Origin: Candidula unifasciata
Lineage: Eukaryota; Mollusca; Gastropoda; Stylommatophora; Geomitridae
Assembly (NCBI GenBank): GCA_905116865.2
Contig: CAJHNH020004613.1
Span: 1-64,000 of the forward strand
Direction: 5' to 3'
DNA length: 64,000 nucleotides
The notes under the pieces: model-generated
The model's input: the letters and a program-made list of their open reading frames with translations, nothing else
Database searches by the model: none
What the model was told of the DNA's origin: nothing
Shown here: piece by piece, positions 36,901 to 64,000 of the stretch
Layout of the letters: every line of letters starts with the position of its first letter
Position numbering within the stretch: the first letter of the stretch is position 1
Program-made: the position numbers and the translations under genes

Positions 36901-37753
36901 GAAAATGGCCACATAACGCAGTTGATCAATATTGAAAAGCTACCCATTCCAGATATATTCAGGAAGATCAAGGAGATTGTACACAACCTTTAGCACAGCC
37001 ACAGTTGCAAATAATGGACAATGGAGTGGAGAGTTTTCTCTACACTTTAAGGAGAATTTGCTAACAAAAAGGTTAATTTCAGCTTCTATTAGACAGATTT
37101 TCTGAAGACAAGCTTTGAGCCATTTTACATTTCATTTAAGTTTGTGGATTCATCAGCTGCAGCCTCCACAACACTTGATTATACATCTGCACCACACATA
37201 AAACATGAAGATACATCCGTACAACACCCACTTCTTAAACACCAGCGGTGAAGTAAAATCATTATGGATCACCTTCTATTTCAGTACTTGCCAGGTCACC
37301 ATCACCAAAGGGTCCAAAAAGGACTGAAAACTGCGTAGTCAAGCAGCGGACAAGTATGAATATGTTGAAGGAGATTAGGCACCTGCGACTGCATATAAGA
37401 GCACTTAAGAGTTCTACATAGAAAGAAAAGGAGACAGATGAATCGCTGTCAAGGAGATTGTACATAGCCTATAAACTATAATACTTGTTCGAGAAAGACC
37501 ACCGGCCGAAACGGTGTTTTGTGTTGTTTTGTGCACGTTTTTCTGCTTTCCCGTTTCGTTATACTTTTTAGTCAAATTCCACTGGAATTCCTTGGTATTA
37601 TCTTGACTGCAGTCACCCCCATATTTTCACTAGATAACCTATAGCAGAACCACAGTTGCAAATAAATTGAACTGAAGTGAAGTCTCTCACTTTTAGGAAA
37701 ATTGCTACCAATGCCGCCTAACTGACATTAATTTTGGAATTGAATGGATAATT

Positions 37754-38529
37754 ATGCCCCCTTCTCCAAACATTAATATTACAGTCCATATCACACTTGA
37801 TGGAAGCTGTAGAAAGCAAATTTTTGGCCTTGTTGACACTTTAGTCAGAACACTGATTGACGAAAACACGGATGAAAGTGATGCTATGATTTACACAGAT
37901 GGGTCAGTAATTCGGGGCAAGCGAAGTGCATGGGCATTCGCGGTAAGCTCAAGGAGAAAACCATCAAGGAGATGAATGGCGCCTTTGCTGTTACAACTAG
38001 TAGCCTTACAATGGAAACTATGGCTGTAACAAGGACTTTAGCATGGCTTGGTACTCAAAGGTTAATTCGCAGTAAAGCAATGAATAGGTTTTAAAAAATC
38101 CAAGCTGGGTTTATCAGGCAAGAATAGATTTCAACACTAAGCGCTTCACGAATAGCTGCCCTAAACTTCATCTTTGTGCCAGGTCATGCGGGTGTTCAAG
38201 GGAACGAGCGGGCAGACTATCTTGCTGACACTGCGGTTGCAATGGCTGTTCCAGTACTGGACAGAAGTGTTGTTATCAACACCATGGGCTGCACTTACCG
38301 TACCGAGGAGCAAGCCAAAGGACATGACTCCACATCCCTGTCTAGACTGATGGACATTGGGGTACAGCCTGGAGCTGTAAGAAATGCATAGTTCACTAAG
38401 GGGGCAAGACGTTTCATTAACCAACACAGAACAGGCGTCATCAGTCGTTTTACACTTGTGGAGATTTTGAGAAGGAGATCGGAGCACCAACGGATCTGCC
38501 CGGAGTGCTGTGATGATAATCCTTTCTAA
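37754..38529 (+). mobile_element. LINE ORF2 RNase H domain and C-terminus, frameshifted
   Basis: AMIYTDGSVIRGKRSAWAFA (first catalytic Asp in YTDGS), then a break, FVPGHAGVQGNERADYLADT (GN-RAD with the last catalytic Asp), then EHQRICPECCDDNPF and stop at 38527-38529. This is the RNase H-CPEC layout of a non-LTR element. At least two frameshifts inactivate it. Confidence 0.75.
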
Positions 38530-38584
38530 TCACTAATCACCCAAGTACTTATATGTTTCCGTTTGTTTGATTTTCATATTTTCG

Positions 38585-38850
38585 ACTTGTGTGTGGCCAG
38601 AGTTTATATTCTTTTCCTGTCTTGATATTATCATGCATCCTGTCTTATCTTGATTGATAGTTAGTCTCATTTTGTGAGCTGCTTCTTTTAAGAGAGTCAG
38701 TAGTTTTACAATCTCTAGTTTATTTTCTCCAACAATTTCAATGTCAAATGCATAACCAAGTAATCTTGTAGTTTCTCCTATAGTAACCTCTTGTTTGAAA
38801 TTTCCTTATGATTTTCTCCGGGACCAAGTTGAACAGAAGTGGGGAAACAA
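38585..38850 (-). repeat. RTE-like LINE RT fragment
   Basis: Frames on the minus strand read PLLFNLVPEKIIR, then YAFDIEIVGENKLEIVKLLT-type wording, and KMRLTINQDKTGCMIIS-type. These are the RT 'DPLSPLLFNLALEKVIR ... ADDI' blocks of RTE-like elements; the YADD is replaced here by AFDI. Confidence 0.6.
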
Positions 38851-39159
38851 AAGTTAACATAGTAAAAGGAAATTAAAAACATTTGTAGAAGAACATTTGT
38901 AGAGGAAAACAAGCAAATGAAAAGTACAACTGAAAAGTAAGGACATTTGCTTTAAAGACTTTGATCCGAATGTTATGTTGTATTTCTGCACCCCCCCCCC
39001 CCACCCACCCCGATTTCCTCCATTGAGTTTTCTAGTGATAGCTTGTGTTGTGTTTAGTACTAACTGAACGGCACCTGGTACACTGTTTTATTGCAGATGC
39101 AAAATGAACATCTGAGGACATATTTGGAGTGAGACGATTATGATATACTTTTCCGAGTG

Positions 39160-39458
39160 TGAGATCCTCGGCCTTATTGTGCGGGAAAAAAAGAATAGAC
39201 TAACTGCCTCCCCAGAAAGCATGTCATATGATTGGACTAACTGGGGATTTTCTTAAAGTGGGGATGCATCCGCCTGAGAGGCAAGGAACCAATAGTCTGC
39301 TTACGAATAAGTCAGATCTGTAAAACAGACATGCATGCAACACTCCGATTTTGGAAAACAACTAAAGTCCATAAAGTCCATAGGTAGGGGGGGGGGGTGG
39401 GGGGGGGGGCAGAACTTTCCATAGGGTTTACAGCGGGTGAAAGTGAAAAAAGAAGAAG
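39160..39458 (+). repeat. R2 element with G tracts
   Basis: CTAACTGCCTCCCCAGAAAG, CATCCGCCTGAGAGGCAAGG and GGTTTACAGCGGGTGAAAG. Two G runs (8 and 10) near 39388-39410 replace part of the usual GGTGAACAACC. Confidence 0.7.
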
Positions 39459-40026
39459 AAAATAAATTCTGACTATATAATATTGTTCAGAATGTTGACT
39501 TAGAGTAAGAACGTTTTGAAGTTGTACACAATCATATGTTACAAATGCATAAAGACTAGGTGGGAATTAGTAATAAAAGAACAAACAGGCTACTTTAAGA
39601 ACATATAATACTGTAATACAAACACAGCTAGCATAGTTCTTATAAGTTTTATTTTTATCTTGGAATGATTTTACAAAGAAAAAAAAACGACTGAAGAAAA
39701 TGTCTTCGTTTCACCAAGAGTTCCTGTATTTAGTGTCAAAATGTTGTTGTTGCAACCTAGATGCTGCTACCAACTGTATTTGTCTACAACCATGGTGACA
39801 ATAGTTGATCATTACTAACACCACCTCATCCATCCTGGTTAAAAAAAAATTATAATCTCACAGATTTAACTCTATCAGTACCAGACAGCTCATTACACTT
39901 TTATTTATGATCCTATAGGTGTATTTTATTTCCCCTTATCTGTTTGTGTCCAAATCTTCTATTACATTAACCCATTATGTCCCAGTTGTTACTTTAACTA
40001 GTTCTGTCCTGTACTCGTTTTTTTTT

Positions 40027-40133
40027 AATGCATACAGACTCAAATATTTGTACTCTAATGCACACAGACTCAAATATTTGTATTTTAAGGCACACAGACT
40101 CAAATATTTGTGCTCTAATGCAAACAGACTTTG
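40027..40133 (+). repeat. 30-bp minisatellite, 3.5 copies
   Basis: ACAGACTCAAATATTTGT recurs every 30 bases with small changes. In one frame it writes a decapeptide (AHRLKYLYSN-like), but nothing suggests it is coding. Confidence 0.85.
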
Positions 40134-40622
40134 AGACTGCAGATAAGTTAGAAACAATTGTATAGGATTCAAAAGTTAAATGTACAATCACGATCGTTTT
40201 CACTGCACATGCCGAATCCTCAAGTGCAGTAGCTTTCTCAACTTAAACAGTTGTCATCAAAAAGTTTCAAAGGACTGGTTTTGTTTGAAATAATAAAATT
40301 ATATTGATGTATCAAAATCACATTATTTACAAAATTGGATTGTTGCATATAGCAGTAATTGTTTTTAATGTGCATGTATAGCCCCAATTCTAATTTCTTG
40401 TTTTCTGCTTAAAATAAAGAATATTTATTGTTTACTTATCATCAACTTCAAAAGACTACATTTCAGCAGTCTTTCTAAATATGTGTTTAGTTTTTGTGTT
40501 AATCAAGTACCAAGTAAGACAGATTTCAATAACAAAACACTGTCTTTGTAAAACTGTAAAATATCATTTGCTTTAGATTTTCTCTCTCTCTTTATTTTTG
40601 TTTGCTTGTGGAAAATAAGTTT

Positions 40623-40628
40623 TTTATT
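40623..40628 (-). terminator. polyadenylation signal AATAAA for gene B
   Basis: AATAAA on the minus strand about 160 nt past the stop at 40787, in AT-rich sequence with no obvious repeat between. The distance and strand fit the 3' UTR of gene B. Such hexamers are common in AT-rich DNA, so it is only suggestive. Confidence 0.4.
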
Positions 40629-40786
40629 TAATTTATAAAATATTGACAGTACTTGACCGTAATTTTCTGCAGATCAAACCAAAGTTTGAAGTGAAATGAA
40701 AATGATGGCACACTAAAATTATAGCAGTGAAAAGGGCCTAAAACAATAAGAAGAATTAAGAGCTAAAGCTGTGATCATATGCTCTG

Positions 40787-58367
<17,581 letters not shown>

Positions 58368-58479
58368 CTGAAATAATAAAAGCACCACAGATTTGTTCAA
58401 AATGCATCGACCTATTCATACTGGACTACCGGTTACTTTGTAATCGTTTTGTGGTGCCTCAATAAAGCTGTGCTATATG

Positions 58480-58815
58480 GCTATACCATTGAAAAGAAGA
58501 AATACTGATATTTTTAAAGATCTGAACATCAAGGAAGATTGGCTAATAAACCGCATCTTGAAAGCTGATATGTTCTGGTCATATCAAGCACCCCACTGGA
58601 TTGGGAAAAATAATAGCAGAAGGCATGGTACCAGGAAGGAGGCGCAGAGGTCGACCAACACGAAGATGGGCATAGGATATAAGTGACTCCTTGAATATGA
58701 AAGTACACGAGGCGGGAGAGCAGGCGAGAGACCAAGCCCTCCCCCTCCCCTCCATTTGAGGCAGACCGTGATGAGAGCGACGTTCTGCAAAGGGCCTGCT
58801 ACATGATGTTGATAC
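58480..58815 (+). repeat. RTE-like LINE C-terminal relic
   Basis: VPGRRRRGRPTRRWA-type reading at 58624-58675, then ISDSLNMKVHEAGEQ-type and FRQTVMRATFCKGPAT-type, broken by frameshifts. Confidence 0.6.
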
Positions 58816-59059
58816 GTCTATACGGTTGAACGGGGTTTCCGAAATTTGTACATGGTGTATTTGTGTGTGTCCTTGAGTTGGTAATACTACAGACTGCAAC
58901 CACTGAAGAGGAGAACGTACAAATAAATATTAAAAACATTCTACCGTGGTTTAATGAAAACGGTCTATTTGTCTACATTCTTTGTTGGCATCCATCGTCA
59001 TGAGGATTTAAGGGCCCCATTGTAGGGAAGAGGGGAGGGGGGGGGGGGAGCCGTGGGTT

Positions 59060-59250
59060 TAGACCGGCGCACTAGCTAAGTTAGTTAAACCAGCTGCGCG
59101 GTGACCAGGGGACAAACTCCTTGTGGTCCGAGTTCACGCTCGGGGGTAGGCAGAAAAGCCATATATGTCCTATCATGGAGTCGAGGTAGAAGGGTTGCCA
59201 TATCCATAATTCCGAGCCAGAGGGTTCACAGCTCATGGTTTCTGGATTGA
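59060..59250 (+). repeat. R4 tRNA-like SINE with A tail
   Basis: GACCGGCGCACTAGCTAAGT, TGCGCGGTGACCAGGGGACA, GTGGTCCGAGTTCACGCTCG and CATGGTTTCTGGATTG, then an A12 tail at 59250-59261 leading into the GAAA array. Confidence 0.75.
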
Positions 59251-59261
59251 AAAAAAAAAAA

Positions 59262-59725
<464 letters not shown>

Positions 59726-59744
59726 AAGGAGACGAACTAAAAAC

Positions 59745-59930
59745 AAAACAACCTTGACTCTCCAGGTCGACCTAGCCTTGACTGGATACCAGATTCACTA
59801 CTAGGAAGTAAAGGTGGCCGGCGTGATACTGACCATATTACTTACAGAGTGCCGATTGGTCTATAAAATATAAGCCTGGCCCTGTATGTCCAATTTACCT
59901 GAAGGCGTGGACAAGTGTCCTTTACTCTAA
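59745..59930 (+). repeat. R1 SINE, 5' truncated
   Basis: CCTTGACTCTCCAGGTCGAC, GGCGTGATACTGACCATATT and TACCTGAAGGCGTGGAC. It lacks the tRNA head. Confidence 0.7.
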
Positions 59931-59931
59931 T

Positions 59932-61012
59932 ACTGATTACTGCGAGTTAAAGAAACATCTGTTTATTACTATGAGTTAAAGAAACATCTGTTTATTACTG
60001 CGAGTTAAAGAAACATCTGTTTATTACTATGAGTTAAAGAAACATCTGTTTATTACTACGAGTTAAAGAAACATCTGTTTATTACTACGAGTTAAAGAAA
60101 CATCTGTTTATTACTATGAGTTAAAGAAACATCTGTTTATTACTACGAGTTAAAGAAACATCTGTTTATTACTATGAGTTAAAGAAACATTTGTTTATTA
60201 CTACGAGTTAAAGAAACATCTGTTTATTACCACGAGTTAAAGAAACATCTGTTTATTACTATGAGTTAAAGAAACATCTGTTTATTACTACGAGTTAAAG
60301 AAACATCTGTTTATTACTATGAGTTAAAGAAACATCTGTTTATTACTACGAGTTAAAGAAACATCTGTTTATTACTATGAGTTAAAGAAACATCTGTTTA
60401 TTACTATGAGTTAAAGAAACATCTGTTTATTACTATGAGTTAAAGAAACATCTGTTTATTACTATGAGTTAAAGAAACTACTGTTTATTACTACGAGTTA
60501 AAGAAACTACTGTTTATTACTATAAGTTAAAGAAATATCTGTTTATTACTATGAGTTAAATAAATATCTGTTTATTACTACGAGTTAAAGAAACATCTGT
60601 TTATTATTACGGGTTGAAGAAAAATCTGTTTATTACTATGAGTTAAAGAAACATTTGTTTATTACTACGAGTTAAAGAAACATCTGTTTATTACCACGAG
60701 TTAAAGAAACATCTGTTTATTACTATGAGTTAAAGAAACATCTTTTTATTGTTATGAGTTAAAGAAACGTCTGTTTATTACTACGAGTTAAAAAAAACAT
60801 ATGTTTATTACTATGAGTTAAAGAAACATCTGTTTATTACTACGAGTTAAAGAAACATCTGTTTATTATTACGGGTTGAAGAAAAATCTGTTTATTACTA
60901 TGAGTTAAAGAAACGTCTGTTTATTACTACGAGTTAAAAAACATCTGTTTATTATTATGAGTTAAAGAAACATCTGTTTATTACTATGAGTTAAAAAAAC
61001 ATCTGTTTGCTG
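59932..61012 (+). repeat. 29-bp minisatellite, about 37 copies
   Basis: The unit contains TTACTAYGAGTTAAAGAAAC and ATCTGTTTA. The main variable site is CGAG versus TGAG, and the two forms often alternate. The right third is more degenerate, with variants such as GGGTTGAAGAAAAATC recurring as a block (60600 and 60870), showing that multi-unit segments were copied. Confidence 0.95.
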
Positions 61013-61157
61013 TTGAAATAGTTAAAAAAAAATAATGAGGGAAATTTAAGGGTGGAGTTTTGTGGTTTAGTAGTTAAGTGATTTTTCTCCCACTTCCACA
61101 CACAAATAGGAAACCTGCGATGCATTGGAAGCATCATATATATATATATATATATAT

Positions 61158-62367
61158 TAGGGCTGTACCGAATATTCGCTTCGTATTCGCTTCGGGGTCG
61201 AATAGTGGGCCTATTGGCTATTCGGTATTCGGCCGAATAGTGGCGGTCGGGCCGAATACGAATAGAAGTTACCTTACACCCGCTTAAGCATACACTGCCT
61301 TAATGCTGACAACATGGAACGATTGGTTTTGTTAAAAGCTAATGCAGCTTTCCTGCATTAACTACTGTCAGTGGCAATTTCCAAGCTTAATTACTTGTTA
61401 TAATACTTAGGATTCTTTCATTCGTAGTTATTAGTTACCACAGACTGACTGAAGGATGAAAACATAAAATGTTTTTAAATGTTTACGAATACTAACTAGA
61501 CATGGAAAGAATAAAAACTCAGTCCACATCCAAGGCGATAATATGAAAATCAAACGAACGAAAACTTATAAGTACTTGGGTGCAAACTTCAGCTGCTCCA
61601 ACATGCTGAGAGAAGAAATACAATCTAGAATACAATCTAGAAATAAAGTATACTATGCCCTTCAACATCTGCTAAAGTCAAAGTGGCTGTCTCGCAACTC
61701 TAAGATCAAAATATATAAAACGTTGATAACACCAGTCTTTTTATATGGCTCTGAAACTTGAAGCAGAAATAAAAGAGATGAGGCCTTATTACAGGTTTTC
61801 GAAAAGTCTTACAACAAATCTTTGGACCCATCAAAAATGCTAACAGCGGGGAATGGAGAGTGAGAAGCAACAACGTAACACATAATCTGTTTAAATCACC
61901 ATTGATCACTGGCACCATGAGACTGACAGACTAAAATGGTTGGGGCATATTGAAAGAATATCAGATGGCAGAGAAATAAAAACTGTTTACACCTGAGAGA
62001 GAAATGGGCGTAGACCACGAGGCAGACAAAAAAAAAAAAAAGAAAGTTCGAGAGATAATGTCCAGCCAGGCCTGCAAACAACGTGTGTCACAAATTGTGA
62101 AGATAAGGCCAGCCAGAGAGATGAATGGAGACGAGTGATATCTGCAGCAGTAAACCTCAAGGGCTCAGAATACTAAAGAAGAAGACGACTATTCTGTGCT
62201 ACTTTATGTGAAGTAAAAGTGCAGCGTACTTTTGACATTATGAATGTGTTTTTAAATTTTTTTTAGATATATTTTATACACTATACACTATTCGTATTCG
62301 GCCGAATAGTTGGTCCCACTATTCGTATTCGGCCGAATAGTGAAAATCACTATTCGGTACAGCCCTA
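61158..62367 (+). mobile_element. hAT non-autonomous element with TIRs, LINE nested inside
   Basis: TAGGGCTGTACCGAATA at 61158-61174 is matched inverted by TATTCGGTACAGCCCTA at 62351-62367. Both ends carry repeated palindromic ATTCGGCCGAATA phrases (for example 61229-61240, 62295-62340). Flanks are TA microsatellites, so the 8-bp TSD (ATATATAT versus ATTAATAT) is only approximate. No transposase. TIR start TAGGGCTG fits hAT. Confidence 0.8.
61505..62175 (+). repeat. LINE RT/C-terminal relic inside the hAT element
   Basis: Reads TKTYKYLGANFSCSNMLREE, SRNKVYYALQHLLKSKWLSR and KIYKTLITPVFLYGSET then stop (61761), the 'FKYLG...KIYKTLIRPVLLYGSETW' RT region of RTE-like elements. Downstream relics: RLKWLGHIERISDGREIKT-type and a stop near 62175. 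Confidence 0.75.
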
Positions 62368-62371
<4 letters not shown>

Positions 62372-62445
<74 letters not shown>

Positions 62446-62492
62446 AACATACACATATTGATATATATATAAAACAAACATACACATATTGA
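62372..62492 (+). repeat. (TA)n and a 33-bp duplication
   Basis: About 68 bases of TA, then ATATAAAACAAACATACACA with ATATTGAT, repeated twice. Confidence 0.9.
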
Positions 62493-62774
62493 TTGGCACT
62501 TAAAGAACGATAGAAGGACACACTAGACAAAACAAAATTCGAAAACTGTAGGTACTATGCCGGCAATCGAACTTAAAAATTGTGATCAGTACTAATAGAA
62601 AGAAGCAGAAATATGGAAGTCTTCTTTTTATGAGTGCTAATCATTACATTCTCTGTTTGTTTCTACGGCCTCAGGGACTCTCCACCTGTTAATTTATAAA
62701 TATGACCGGCAAGTTCAACAATGGGATTGTATGATACGACCAAAACAAATATTAAACCAACATTCTCCATCCTA

Positions 62775-62915
62775 GTTAATTCTGCTTCCGATCTTACTAC
62801 CCAGAGACCAGGGGAAATTACTTCTAAGTCCACGTGAAAAAATCTCAGCCTTCACCGGAGTTTTGACTCGACACCTCTATCACTCGAGGCGGACGCCATG
62901 CCTCGGGACCACTCT
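62775..62915 (-). repeat. R3 SINE fragment
   Basis: GAGACCAGGGGAAATTACTT, CTAAGTCCACGTGAAAAAAT and CATGCCTCGGGACCACTC (reversed head). Confidence 0.6.
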
Positions 62916-62919
62916 TTCT

Positions 62920-64000
62920 ACAAACGTAAATTAGGGCTGACTGCAGTCGAGCTGATTGCAAGAAATTCTAAATGTAACACAGTTTAACTAGAAAACTCAG
63001 TGGAAAGTATGTGCACAAACACAACAGAACGTTTCGACCTAAGTCTTTATCAACGGGAAACTAAATACAGCACATACTATGATTTAGACAAATCAGTGTC
63101 CATCTTTTCCTATGCCTTTATTTAAGCTTTCTATCATTTATACTATTCTTTCTATAAAAACGTCTGCGAGGAAAGATTGAAAATGACGAATGTTTACTTA
63201 AGATGTCATTGCTTTTTTTAAATATGCTAAATATAGGCGAAAATATCGCCCTGCAAATAAAGTTTCCTATTTAAAGGAAATGATGATGATTTTAACGTGA
63301 AGAAACATTGTAATGGATATTATATTAAACCAAAATAATTTAACAGGATCTTATTTTTATAGATTAAATTTATGAAAAACAATTATTAAAAAATTACACA
63401 TAATTCGCTCAGATTTTTATAACTTGTAAAAATATTATTTACAAAAATTAGGCGTAAAAGAAAAGTAAAAATTATGTTAATAGTTTTTAAAAACAATTCT
63501 CAATATTTAATACTTTTTTCAAAATTTATTTTAAGTTTTGATTATTTCCCTTGCTAATTTTGCATTTAATTATTTCCCTTGATTAAAAATTCGGCTACCG
63601 TTTTCATTCTGTTATGGTAATATGCATTTAACAGGGAAAGTGGTACAGGTGACAAGAATGTCAGTGTGTTAAACCGTAAAGACAGTGGCACTTAGCAAAG
63701 AAGGGACTATTTGCTAGGATCATTACTACTCAAGCCTCATAATTTTTAGTGAAATATTTGGGTAGGAGAAATAAACGCTCCAAAAGTCGCTTCCTGTGGA
63801 CTAGAGAATGCGCGAAAGACTAAAGTAACTGCCCAGGCGGCAGTATCCGATATGGGACTTATTTAGTATTTTTTTTAGGAAAACAACATAAATATGCATT
63901 CTTTTTTCAGGGGTGCAATGTTCGCGAGGCTCAGCAACTAACCCTCCCCCCCCCCCCCCCGCGTAATTGTGTAATGCAAAAAATGAGGGTGGGATGAGGA
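62920..64000. other. AT-rich DNA, no feature recognised
   Basis: No repeat core or exon was recognised to the window end except a C16 run near 63946-63960. Upstream exons of gene B, if they lie here, were not identified. Confidence 0.35.

Noticed and set aside
59932..61012. CRISPR-like 29-bp repeat
   Set aside because: No spacers; the 29-bp units are head to tail.

Overview
The window is eukaryotic nuclear DNA, very rich in transposable elements. It looks like a lophotrochozoan animal, most likely a gastropod mollusc. That guess is an inference from metazoan gene content, many tRNA-derived SINEs, RTE- and jockey-like LINE ends, and SPIN-like hAT elements (a family reported from a pond snail); the sequence does not prove it. 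No operon, CRISPR array or bacterial or viral gene was seen.

Two protein genes can be assembled exon by exon, both on the minus strand. Gene A (about 30344 down to 4421) is the SPATA20 orthologue: an N-terminal thioredoxin-like domain with a CHWC motif, then a six-hairpin/epimerase-like barrel. Thirteen coding exons were placed; one conserved internal exon (the AEDADS segment) could not be found between 16274 and 14029. Gene B (58367 down to 40787, running off the 5' side) encodes a mesothelin/otoancorin/stereocilin-like superhelical protein ending in a hydrophobic tail. Its ten exons keep phase throughout. Between the two genes lies a good tRNA-Asn(GUU) gene at 32968-33041.

The rest is introns and intergenic DNA filled with repeats. 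Family names used below: R1 = tRNA-derived SINE with a CAGGTCGACC core; R2 = SINE-like element with a (GAA)n tail; R3 = tRNA-like SINE with a CGAGGCATGG head; R4 = tRNA-like SINE ending TTTCTGGATT plus A or TA tails; R5 = repeat with a tandem AGTC tail; R6 = repeat with a GTGGTTTACAGC core; R7 = tRNA-like SINE with a GCTGTCGCCACGA core; R8 = low-copy tRNA-like repeat. There are also fragments of LINE ORF2 (reverse transcriptase, RNase H and the C-terminal CPEC motif), four SPIN-like hAT MITEs, two other hAT elements with TIRs, several minisatellites, very long microsatellites and a 219-nt pure C tract.

Most notable: a 19-copy minisatellite built from the exon 2/intron 2 junction of SPATA20, so each unit carries a copy of the 5' splice site; SPIN-like elements with 8-bp target duplications; a GC-AG intron in SPATA20; a segmental duplication that copies a splice acceptor of gene B into another of its introns; and the 219-nt C tract inside a SPATA20 intron.
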